Origin: Desertivirga brevis
GTDB taxonomy: Bacteria > Bacteroidota > Bacteroidia > Sphingobacteriales > Sphingobacteriaceae
Direction: 5' to 3'
Assembly: GCF_017355835.1 (NCBI RefSeq)
Contig: NZ_JAFEWF010000003.1
Span: 1 to 64,000, forward strand
DNA: 64,000 bases
Shown here: one piece after another, positions 55,755 through 64,000 of the stretch
Position numbering within the stretch: the first letter of the stretch is position 1
How the letters are laid out: every line of letters starts with the position of its first letter
Made by a program: the position numbers and the translations under genes
Notes under the pieces: generated by a model
Told to the model about the DNA's origin: nothing
Database searches by the model: none
The model's input: the letters and a program-made list of their open reading frames with translations, nothing else

Positions 55755-58700
55755 TGAAGATATTCAAAGGTATGAAAAGCCCATTCTACAAAGTATTTAG
55801 TTTAGTGATAATACTGGGTCTTTCTTTTTGCGGGGTAAGTTTAAAAGCTCAAGCGCCGCAAAGGATTACAGTAAAGGGAAAGGTTATCGACTCAAAAGAT
55901 AAGCTATCAGTTATCGGAGCGTCTGTTGTTGAGCTCGATAAAGATAAGCGTATTGTCAGGGGTGCAACTACCGATATAGACGGTAATTACGCTTTACAAA
56001 TAAGTAATCCTAATAACTCTATTCAAGTGTCATACTTGGGTTATAAAACTCAAGTTCAGGCTATTAATGGTCGTTCAGTAATTAACATATCACTTGTTTC
56101 TAATACCAGTGAACTTGCTGACGTTGTTATCACTGGTAAGCGTACCGTGAATAACGGAACTGGTTTAAGCATTGATGAAAGAAGCTCTACCTTTGCAACT
56201 ACAACGGTAAATGCTAAGGACTTACAAGAGCTTTCGGCAGCCTCTATCGACCAGGCACTACAAGGCCGGATGCCGGGTGTAGATATCGGAACAACTTCAG
56301 GAGACCCAGGTGCTGGGATGTCAATCCGTATTCGTGGTACAGCTTCCTTAAACGGATCTGCTGAGCCGATGATCGTTGTTGATGGAATGCCATTTGAAAC
56401 AAACATTCCTAGTGACTTCAATTTCTCTACGGCTGACGAGCAAGGTTACGCTCAGCTATTGAATATAGCTCCAACAGATATTAACACAATCACTATTCTT
56501 AAGGATGCCGCTTCTACCGCTATATGGGGTGCAAGGGCTGCAAATGGAGTACTATTAATTACCACTAAGCGTGGAGTAGTTGGGAAGCCAAGTATTGGTT
56601 ATAATTTTAGGGGGACATATTCAAAACAACCTGAAAATATTCCACTTCTTTCTGGAGATCAATATTCAACAGTTATCCTGGAAGCGGTTAATAATAGGAA
56701 TGGTCTTCCATTAAACACAACTCAAAACACAGAGTTTCTATACGATCCCATGATGCCTTTCCAGTATCACAACTATAGCCAAAATAGTAACTGGATCAAC
56801 GCAATTACTCAAATTGGTTATTCTCAAGATCACAACGTAACGATGCAGGGTGGTGGGGAAAAGGCTCGTTATTACGCATCTGCAGGCTACTTAAATCAGG
56901 TGGGTACAACTAAGGGAACAGATCTCGACCGTATTACCACAACTATCAATCTGGACTATAACGTGTCGAATCGGATCCGTTTCCGTTCAGACTTTAAATA
57001 TACCCATGTTTTAAACACATTAAACTATTCTGGATCTGTTCGAAATATTGCTTACACAAAAATGCCGAACATGGGAGTGTACCGTTACGATGAATTTGGC
57101 AATCAAACACCTAATTATTTTTCTCCAGCATCTAATATTCAGGGATTTTACCAAGGGTTGAATAATAGGAATGAAATAATAGGAACAGTGAATCCACTTG
57201 CAATGGTGGAACAATCGTATGCCAGAGTTTATGGTGAGCGTATTACACCTAAGTTTCAGCTAACTTATGATATTTTACCAAACAGTTTGTTAGTATCTAC
57301 TTTTGATGTTCAGTTTGATATTAATAATCAAAAGACAAAATCATTTTTGCCACAGATTGCAACTGGTAGACCAATCACAGAAACAACGGTAAACAGGGCA
57401 GCTGATAGTGATAAAGACTTCTTTGGAGTAAGTACTAAACTAAACTTCATTTTCACTCCCCGGCTGGGAGAGAATCACTCCCTACAGTCATTGTTAACTT
57501 TTCAAACCGAGGATCAAACTGTTAACGAGCAAAATATAGTTACGTCAAATACAGCTTCATCTTTTTTACAGGACCCTTCAAATCCGGGAAGGACGCAGAA
57601 TGCCGATCTTGCACTAAATGGCGGTATATCCAAATATCGTACTATTGGTATTGCTACAACTCAACAGTACGGTTACTTAGATAGATATATTATCAACTTA
57701 ACAGCTAGGATAGACGGAAATTCACGTTTCGGTTCAAACTACAAGTACGGGATTTTTCCCGCAGTTTCTGCACGATATCGTCTATCTGGTGAGCCGTTCA
57801 TGAAGCAGTTTAAATTCATTGACGACTTCAGTTTTAGGGCGAGTTATGGACAATCAGGAGGACAGCCTGACAAAAACTACCTCTTCTTCAATACTTATGT
57901 ACCAACAGCCTCTGATTACGTGGGGATGTCGGGTGTAATACCCGGTCGTTTAGGCCTTGATAATTTGAAATGGCAAACCAACATAGGAAGAAACTTTGGT
58001 CTTACTTTCAATGCCTTAAAAAATGCTATTAAGCTTGACATAGACATATATAGTAATAGAGTTAAGGATATGCTGTTTGATAGGTTGCAAGTACCTAATT
58101 ACACCGGATACACTCAATTAATGGCTAATGTAGGAAGCATGACCAACAAGGGTTTTGAAATTGGCTTGAATACCACTCCTTATCGATCTAAACAATGGAT
58201 CGTTAACTTTGGATTTAATATAGCCCAGAACACTAACGTTATCACCCAAATTTCTGAGTTTTATCCACGCGTTAACGGAACAAGTATTGGTAATGGTATT
58301 TATCGTTCTTACCTCGTGGAAGGTAACCCGTTTGGCTCATTCTATGGGTTTAAATACAAAGGGGTTTATAGTGATCAAAACGCCACTATCGCTCGTGATG
58401 CTAATGGAAATCAAATTATTGGTCCGAATAATCAAGTTATCTTAATGCGTTACAATTACCCGACCAGCAATTATGTGTTCCAACCGGGAGATGCTATGTA
58501 CGAGGATGTGAATCATGATGGTAATATTAACCAGGATGACATAGTGTTTTTGGGGAACAGTATTCCAAAGATTACGGGTGGATTTGGTCCCTCTATAACT
58601 TACAAAGGTAACCTGACTTTCAATGCCTTCTTTAGCTATAAGGTAGGGTATAAGATTGTTAATAATACATTAATGAATACAACCAACATGTCAGGTTATA

Positions 58701-59068
58701 GCAATCAAAGCACCATGGTTCTGCAAAGGTGGCGTAATCCAGGAGACGTTACAAATGTGCCAAGGGCCTTGTTTCAGGATGGCTTTAATTGGCTTGGATC
58801 AGACCGGTATGTTTCTGACGCTTCTTTTCTTCGCCTAAAACAGGTTACTGTTAGGTATAACTTACCAAAGCAGAAAGCTAATATGCTTAGAATGAAAAAT
58901 GCGAGTGTTTATCTGACTGCTGAAAATCTTGCAACTTTTACTAAGTATAAGGGTGTAGATCCGGATGTAGCTTCACGTGGAAGCAACGATCCATTCAGGT
59001 ATAATGAAGATAAAGCATTAACTCCTCCAACCAGGAATTTACTAATGGGCGTAACAGTTGGCTTTTAA
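55754..59068 (+). CDS. SusC/RagA TonB-linked outer-membrane transporter (second, no STN)
   Basis: An 1104-residue protein with a signal region ending VSLKAQ, a carboxypeptidase-regulatory-like domain (ITVKGKVIDSKDKLSVIGASVVE) at about 33-115, a plug with DVVITGKR and VVDGMPFE, and a barrel with a calcium-type loop DVNHDGNINQDD. It ends RNLLMGVTVGF. Unlike the SusC at 47410 it lacks the STN domain, so it should not signal to FecR. It is flanked directly by a fasciclin gene and a susD gene (12-base gap). Confidence 0.94.
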   Translation: MKIFKGMKSPFYKVFSLVIILGLSFCGVSLKAQAPQRITVKGKVIDSKDKLSVIGASVVELDKDKRIVRGATTDIDGNYALQISNPNNSIQVSYLGYKTQVQAINGRSVINISLVSNTSELADVVITGKRTVNNGTGLSIDERSSTFATTTVNAKDLQELSAASIDQALQGRMPGVDIGTTSGDPGAGMSIRIRGTASLNGSAEPMIVVDGMPFETNIPSDFNFSTADEQGYAQLLNIAPTDINTITILKDAASTAIWGARAANGVLLITTKRGVVGKPSIGYNFRGTYSKQPENIPLLSGDQYSTVILEAVNNRNGLPLNTTQNTEFLYDPMMPFQYHNYSQNSNWINAITQIGYSQDHNVTMQGGGEKARYYASAGYLNQVGTTKGTDLDRITTTINLDYNVSNRIRFRSDFKYTHVLNTLNYSGSVRNIAYTKMPNMGVYRYDEFGNQTPNYFSPASNIQGFYQGLNNRNEIIGTVNPLAMVEQSYARVYGERITPKFQLTYDILPNSLLVSTFDVQFDINNQKTKSFLPQIATGRPITETTVNRAADSDKDFFGVSTKLNFIFTPRLGENHSLQSLLTFQTEDQTVNEQNIVTSNTASSFLQDPSNPGRTQNADLALNGGISKYRTIGIATTQQYGYLDRYIINLTARIDGNSRFGSNYKYGIFPAVSARYRLSGEPFMKQFKFIDDFSFRASYGQSGGQPDKNYLFFNTYVPTASDYVGMSGVIPGRLGLDNLKWQTNIGRNFGLTFNALKNAIKLDIDIYSNRVKDMLFDRLQVPNYTGYTQLMANVGSMTNKGFEIGLNTTPYRSKQWIVNFGFNIAQNTNVITQISEFYPRVNGTSIGNGIYRSYLVEGNPFGSFYGFKYKGVYSDQNATIARDANGNQIIGPNNQVILMRYNYPTSNYVFQPGDAMYEDVNHDGNINQDDIVFLGNSIPKITGGFGPSITYKGNLTFNAFFSYKVGYKIVNNTLMNTTNMSGYSNQSTMVLQRWRNPGDVTNVPRALFQDGFNWLGSDRYVSDASFLRLKQVTVRYNLPKQKANMLRMKNASVYLTAENLATFTKYKGVDPDVASRGSNDPFRYNEDKALTPPTRNLLMGVTVGF

Positions 59069-59080
59069 AATAGAACTGCA

Positions 59081-60589
59081 ATGATTAAGAATATAAGTTA
59101 TAAGATTTTACTACTGTTAGTTTTGCTAGCAGGGACTTCCTGTAAAAAGTGGCTTGACCTTGAGCCTCAGGACGGACTCATAAGGGAAAATTTTTGGAAA
59201 ACTAAGGAACAGTTGAAATCAGCCGTAATAGGAATCTACGGAGATATGTTAACGAGTGGTCTAGTGGAAAATATGTTCCTCTGGGGTGAATTACGCGGTG
59301 ATATGTTAGCAATCGGCAACGTGGCGGAAGTATCTGATTTCAATATTATGAACGCAGAAATCCAGCCTACTAATAACAGGGCCAATTGGAGCTCTATATA
59401 TAGGACTATCAATTATTGTAATACAGTTATTGAGTTTGGCCCAAATGTAAAAAATAATGATCCAACTTTAACTGACGGCCAACTCAATGCATATTTAGCA
59501 GAAGCCCGAGCTATAAGGGGACTAATGTATTTCTATTTGCTTAGGATTTGGGGAGAAGTTCCCCTTCAGCTACGAGCTACCTCGAGCGATGCAACTATTC
59601 AACAGTTACCGAAAAGCAGTAGGGAAGAAGTTTATAACCAGATCGTAGCTGACCTAGATTACGCCTCAATTAATGCTGTGCCTGCTCATGTTCCGGGAGC
59701 GCCTTTAGACCCTCAGAATAAAGGCCGTATTACTCAGTATGCCGTGAATGCTATCCAAGCTGATGTGTATTTGTGGAATGAGAAGTATGAAGAAGCTATT
59801 GCAGCTTGCAATAAAGTAATTGCTTCTAATCGCTTCGGGTTGAATCAAGGAGCAAATAACCAGGCTCTTTGGTTTGTTACCACATTTGTTCGAGGAAACT
59901 CAAACGAAAGTATCTTTGAATTACAATTTACCAGCCAAACTCCGAACAACTGGTATAATGTTTTTGCAAATACTTCAACTCGTAGATTCATAGCCTCACC
60001 TAAATTACCAACCACTTTTTTTCCTGATGATCCCAATCAACCAGATAAAATTGATATCAGAGGTAATGGCGTTTCGTATAGAGGGGCTGATAATGTAATC
60101 ATGAAATTTGTTGGAACTGACTTAAATAACATTATCGGAACGACAGCCCTCTCTGACCGTCATTGGTTCTTCTATCGTTACGCTGATATTCTATTGATGA
60201 AAGCTGAAGCATTAGCGTGGACAGGAAAAGGAGACGAAGCCTTGGCATTAATTAATGATATTAGAACAAGAGCAAATGCACCTGATTTAACGAAAGAATC
60301 TCCTGACGTCACGTCACCTTCTGCAGTTTCTGACTATATCATGAATGAACGAGCTAGGGAATTCGCCTTTGAAGGTAAACGTTGGTTTGATATTCTTAGA
60401 AATTCGAAACGGAACAATTATGCAAATCTCGATTATATGCTAAAAATAGTTGCAGAATCAGCTTTGCCTGATAGACAACAATCTATTATTACTAAGTATA
60501 GAGATACTAGAAGCCATTACTTGCCGATCCATATTTCTGAATTACAAGCTGATAAGCAACTGGTTCAAAATCCTTTCTATTCAAACTAA
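59081..60589 (+). CDS. SusD/RagB family surface lipoprotein (second)
   Basis: A 502-residue lipoprotein with lipidated Cys21 in AGTSCKKWLDLEP. The SusD blocks are clear: LAEARAIRGLMYFYLLRIWGEVPLQ and ADILLMKAEALAWTGKGDEALALINDIRTRA, with the closing NERAREFAFEGKRWFDILR. It partners the SusC encoded just upstream and is followed after 14 bases by another fasciclin lipoprotein gene. Confidence 0.95.
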   Translation: MIKNISYKILLLLVLLAGTSCKKWLDLEPQDGLIRENFWKTKEQLKSAVIGIYGDMLTSGLVENMFLWGELRGDMLAIGNVAEVSDFNIMNAEIQPTNNRANWSSIYRTINYCNTVIEFGPNVKNNDPTLTDGQLNAYLAEARAIRGLMYFYLLRIWGEVPLQLRATSSDATIQQLPKSSREEVYNQIVADLDYASINAVPAHVPGAPLDPQNKGRITQYAVNAIQADVYLWNEKYEEAIAACNKVIASNRFGLNQGANNQALWFVTTFVRGNSNESIFELQFTSQTPNNWYNVFANTSTRRFIASPKLPTTFFPDDPNQPDKIDIRGNGVSYRGADNVIMKFVGTDLNNIIGTTALSDRHWFFYRYADILLMKAEALAWTGKGDEALALINDIRTRANAPDLTKESPDVTSPSAVSDYIMNERAREFAFEGKRWFDILRNSKRNNYANLDYMLKIVAESALPDRQQSIITKYRDTRSHYLPIHISELQADKQLVQNPFYSN

Positions 60590-60603
60590 CTAAAATAAGC
60601 GAT

Positions 60604-62433
60604 ATGAACAGATTTAATAAGTCCAAAAGATCTATAAAGACAGGGTTGCTGTTCTGTCTGGCTCTTTTATGCTTTATTTCGTGTAAGAAGGAGCCAATTG
60701 TAACTACTACAAGCGACCAGGTAAATATTACCACTTTCCTTGATAAAAATCCTGACAAATTTTCGGAATTCCGCAAGATACTGGAGATCACAGGTACTGC
60801 TGGCTATCTACAAGCCTACGGAACTTATACCTTATTTCTTCCTACTAACGAGGGGGTAAGGAAGTACCTCCAGGATAGTGGAAAATCTTCAGTAGAGCAG
60901 GTAAACGTAGATTCCCTTAAAGATCTAGTAAGATTTCACCTTATTGAGGACACCATATCTACAGAGAAATTTGGCGATGGTAAGTTGAATTCTTTAACAA
61001 TGCTGGATCAGTATTTAATTACTGGCGCTACTAACGCAGGAGGAATAACAAAGGTAACTGTAAACAGGCAGGCTAATCTTGAGCAACCGAACATAAGATT
61101 AGGAAACGGCTATGTGCATATAATAGATAATATGCTTAGACCGTCTACAAGAACTCTTGCAAAGGCAATTGAAGCTAATCCTGCCAATTCAATATTTGTT
61201 CAGGCCCTAAAAGTAACCGGTCTCTATGATACTTTAAATGTTCTTCCTGAGAACAACCTTGATTTGCAAAAGAAGTATATGACAGTGTTTGTGGAATCTA
61301 ATAGTGTATTAGCTAGTGCTGGTATTACCGACTTCAAGGCTTTGACTGATAAATATTCACCTAATGCTACCAATTATACTAATGGCAATAACGGTTTGCA
61401 CATGTGGGCCGCTTATCACATTTTGTTTTACGCGAAGTATTTGGCAGATATTGTTTCGTCTCAAGGTCATCCAACATTGGCACGTCCCGAAATTGTTTCT
61501 TCACAGTTAAAGAACGAGCAGGTGTTGATAAATGATATAATTTTCAATGGTACTTACGAGCCGGGCTTCTTATTATCAAGAACAATTAGTGATAATTCTG
61601 CAATAAATGGAGTATACCATTACACTGCTCCTTACAATGCTGCCGGAACGGCCCCGACTACCGGGCACTTTGGTGTAAAAAAACGGGATCCTTTTCCGGT
61701 ATATTGGGATGTTGCTGATTTCCCGGAGGCGCGTAAGAACCCAAGCTTCCGCAAGTCAGGTGCACCAGCAATAACATTTACAAAACCCTCAGCCACCGCA
61801 GCAAGCCCCATAAAAGGTTGGTGGTGGCCTAAAACTGGGGATGGGGTATATTACAGAAACTCGCCCGCTGGTGAGCCATGGGTATTCGGGGATTTTTTGA
61901 ACTTGTTTTTGGGTAACGTGGCAGGAAACATTCGCCAAGAGTTTATTGAAATGAAGAGCCCTCTTGTTGTTAGAGGTAAATATGTAGTATGGGTCTGCTA
62001 TCGCAGACGAAATCAGTCGGGAACGTATCCGACCAATATTGCCACCCAAACACGAGTTGTTGTGGATGGAGAGGTGTTGCCAACTACTTTCAATTTTGGG
62101 GAGCCAGCTCCACTTGGCTCGACTTCTGAACTGGAGGCTTTAGGATGGAAGTACTATACCTCCACGGGAAACGCAGCAAGCCCATTCCTAAAACAAACGT
62201 ATAACGCATCAGGAGTATATAACAATAATCCCTGGATATCAAAGAAAGTGGGTGTTGTAGACATAAAAACTACAGACATTCATACGGTCAGGCTTGAAGC
62301 TGTACAAGGAACTCAAAATGCAAATGATCTGGATATGATCCATTTTATCCCCGTTGACTGGTCTTCTCAAGTTCTGCCTCGATTTAAAGTGGATGGAACT
62401 CCCGACTTTACGCCTTATCCTGGTACACATTAA
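60604..62433 (+). CDS. Fasciclin-domain surface lipoprotein (second) with C-terminal beta domain
   Basis: A 609-residue lipoprotein with lipidated Cys27 (FISCKKEP). An N-terminal fasciclin domain (about 40-195) has YGTYTLFLPTNEGVRKYL and NGYVHIIDNMLRP. A degenerate second fasciclin region lies at about 200-370. The last 200 residues change character: GWWWPKTGDGVYYRNSPAG, then KYVVWVCYRRRNQ and IHTVRLEAVQGTQNANDLDMIHFIP. This reads like a jelly-roll, possibly carbohydrate-binding, domain; that part is inference. It probably belongs to the same surface complex as the neighbouring SusC/SusD. Confidence 0.82.
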   Translation: MNRFNKSKRSIKTGLLFCLALLCFISCKKEPIVTTTSDQVNITTFLDKNPDKFSEFRKILEITGTAGYLQAYGTYTLFLPTNEGVRKYLQDSGKSSVEQVNVDSLKDLVRFHLIEDTISTEKFGDGKLNSLTMLDQYLITGATNAGGITKVTVNRQANLEQPNIRLGNGYVHIIDNMLRPSTRTLAKAIEANPANSIFVQALKVTGLYDTLNVLPENNLDLQKKYMTVFVESNSVLASAGITDFKALTDKYSPNATNYTNGNNGLHMWAAYHILFYAKYLADIVSSQGHPTLARPEIVSSQLKNEQVLINDIIFNGTYEPGFLLSRTISDNSAINGVYHYTAPYNAAGTAPTTGHFGVKKRDPFPVYWDVADFPEARKNPSFRKSGAPAITFTKPSATAASPIKGWWWPKTGDGVYYRNSPAGEPWVFGDFLNLFLGNVAGNIRQEFIEMKSPLVVRGKYVVWVCYRRRNQSGTYPTNIATQTRVVVDGEVLPTTFNFGEPAPLGSTSELEALGWKYYTSTGNAASPFLKQTYNASGVYNNNPWISKKVGVVDIKTTDIHTVRLEAVQGTQNANDLDMIHFIPVDWSSQVLPRFKVDGTPDFTPYPGTH

Positions 62434-62454
62434 AATCAGGTTATTTTAATACAT

Positions 62455-62482
62455 CCCGGAAAGGGATCAAAGCCTTTCCGGG
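62455..62482 (+). other. Hairpin between two fasciclin genes
   Basis: A perfect ten-base inverted repeat, cccggaaagg and cctttccggg, with an eight-base loop. It lacks a T tract, so it may stabilise the upstream message instead of terminating it. Confidence 0.6.
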
Positions 62483-62504
62483 TTCAATAAATAATATTTT
62501 TATT

Positions 62505-64000
62505 ATGAATATATCCTTACGTTTCATCCTCCTTTATCTGCTTAGTGTGGTTGCGCTCTTTTCCTCTTGCGAAAAGAAGTGGGATGATCATACAGAATTG
62601 AGCAATTCTCTATACGGAGAATCACTTTTTGATCAGATTCAGAAAAATCCAGATTTAAGTAAATTCGTAGACCTTCTTAAACAGACGAAATATGATTCCG
62701 TTTTGGCGTCATCCAATACATTCACGGTTTGGGCTCCAACGAATGCTGCAATCGATGCAGTTGATCCAACTTATCTTGATTCTGATGTAAAACGGAAGTT
62801 ATTTGTTGGAAATCATATCTCGAAGCAATCATACCTAACTTATGGTGCTGCCGACCCTTTCACCAAAATTAAGGTAATGAATGGGAAAAATGTTCAATTT
62901 ACAAAGACTGCTGTTGATGGAATAACTTTACTAAGTAAAGACCTTTACGTAGGAAATGGCACTTTGCACACTATTGGTTCAGCTATTCTTCCGAAGCCTA
63001 ATGCTTGGGAGTACCTCTTGTCTACAAACACAACTCAAAAAGCACTTTTGAACTCCTATACTGAAACGTATTTAGATTCTTCAAAAGCTGAGCAGATCGG
63101 TGTTAGACCTAATACCGGAGAACCTATTTTTAAAGAGGGAACAGGAATTGTAATGAGAAACCGCTTTCTTAATCGTTACAGCCAGGCATCCGACATAAGT
63201 AATGAAGATTCTTTATTTACCTATATTATCTTAACAGATCAGGCTTTTATTAATGAAAAAAATAAGCTATCTAAGTATTTTAAGTTAGGGACAGACGATA
63301 GTACTTCGGTTCTTACCGATTTTAATATTATCAAGGACCTTGCCTTTAAAGGAATTTTAGACGCTGATAATTTTCCGGCTAACGTTTACTCCATCGGTGA
63401 TAGTGTTAGATTTCATTTGAACAAAGGGCACATAGTAGAAACTAAACGTGTTAGTAATGGCATCGTGTATGTAATGAACAACATTAACTACGATTTAGGG
63501 AGTGGAACTTACGATCCTTATACTAAAATTAAGCCGATTGTAATAGAGGGAGAGAGGGGGGCGTTTTTCAGTCCTGCACGTACCTTCAACACTGTAACTA
63601 AAAGAAACCCCAATGGAAGTAGCTATCAGCAATTATATTTATCCAACCATGGGGTGAATGCACTGGCAGCCCGCTATAGGCCTTCTTTTGTCAATTCAGT
63701 GAAATATAAAGTATACTGGAGAGTGGTAAGGGATTTTAACTTGTCTGTTACGGGTACCGCTACAAATCTCGTTCATTTTCCAATGCGGCTGGCTTTTAAA
63801 ACATCTGCTTTAACGACTGGCTTTAATTATATTCCTGAACCAGGTGTGGTCCGTCGTACAAATTCAACTGGTCAACCGGTGTTAGACGTTAATGGAAAGC
63901 CCACTTTTGATCCTGACTACAGTGAAGTATATCTTGGTGAATTTACGGCCGATAAAGTATTTGCAAATAGGACCGAAGTTGGAGATTTAAAGGACAAAGA
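62505..64000 (+). CDS. Fasciclin-domain surface lipoprotein (third), 3' end outside window
   Basis: The frame is open from ATG 62505 to the end of the window (498 codons, no stop). The signal peptide MNISLRFILLYLLSVVALFSSC ends at lipidated Cys22, followed by EKKWDDH, much like the KKEWDEY of the first fasciclin protein. A fasciclin domain at about 40-165 has NTFTVWAPTNAAIDAV and NGTLHTIGSAILP. A second region follows, then a part beginning near residue 345 (KPIVIEGERGAFFSP) that looks beta-rich, as in the preceding gene. It continues the same transcription unit. Confidence 0.82.
   Translation, partial: MNISLRFILLYLLSVVALFSSCEKKWDDHTELSNSLYGESLFDQIQKNPDLSKFVDLLKQTKYDSVLASSNTFTVWAPTNAAIDAVDPTYLDSDVKRKLFVGNHISKQSYLTYGAADPFTKIKVMNGKNVQFTKTAVDGITLLSKDLYVGNGTLHTIGSAILPKPNAWEYLLSTNTTQKALLNSYTETYLDSSKAEQIGVRPNTGEPIFKEGTGIVMRNRFLNRYSQASDISNEDSLFTYIILTDQAFINEKNKLSKYFKLGTDDSTSVLTDFNIIKDLAFKGILDADNFPANVYSIGDSVRFHLNKGHIVETKRVSNGIVYVMNNINYDLGSGTYDPYTKIKPIVIEGERGAFFSPARTFNTVTKRNPNGSSYQQLYLSNHGVNALAARYRPSFVNSVKYKVYWRVVRDFNLSVTGTATNLVHFPMRLAFKTSALTTGFNYIPEPGVVRRTNSTGQPVLDVNGKPTFDPDYSEVYLGEFTADKVFANRTEVGDLKDK

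Overview
The window is chromosomal DNA from a Bacteroidota bacterium, most likely a member of the Sphingobacteriaceae. The support is SusC/SusD pairs, an ECF sigma/FecR pair, a large DUF2723 membrane protein, TAnnTTTG-type promoter boxes, and low-to-medium GC with few Shine-Dalgarno sites. The genus is not fixed by anything I can see.

Layout. 1-1585 is a tandem array with a period of about 348 bp. Each unit is a tiny GIY-YIG nuclease gene whose 3' end lies inside a decayed tRNA gene, followed by a terminator hairpin. There are three complete nuclease genes, one cut by the window edge and one broken copy. 1621-8052 holds an AlkB-like dioxygenase, a secreted M1 peptidase, an acetyltransferase-like protein, dihydrolipoyl dehydrogenase and a membrane acyltransferase. 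8141-15155 (minus strand) is an RND efflux operon (TetR, TolC, adaptor, pump) with a second, paralogous TetR gene upstream. 15252-21000 holds murB, an ECF sigma factor, a small unknown gene, an esterase and an SGNH hydrolase, a lone receiver protein and accA. 21074-24097 is the DUF2723 protein. 24302-26710 is tRNA-Gln, prs, rplY and pth. 26914-36042 holds a TonB-type receptor, a nucleotidyltransferase/GHMP-kinase fusion, an ArsC-like reductase, a second M1 peptidase, and a pair made of an IPT/TIG lipoprotein and a beta-barrel protein.

36239-45367 is a catabolic operon that would take L-rhamnose to pyruvate: RhaT uptake, RhaI isomerase, RhaB kinase, a fused aldolase/lactaldehyde dehydrogenase (RhaEW), then LutABC to oxidise the lactate. 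No regulator gene lies in the window, but an inverted repeat upstream of rhaT is a candidate operator.

45499-64000 is a surface-uptake locus. An ECF sigma factor and FecR anti-sigma factor precede a SusC with an STN signalling domain and its SusD. A second SusC/SusD pair without STN follows, interleaved with three fasciclin-domain lipoproteins; the last runs off the window. No carbohydrate-degrading enzyme is present, so the substrate is unknown. This locus and the GIY-YIG/tRNA array are the two parts most worth pursuing.
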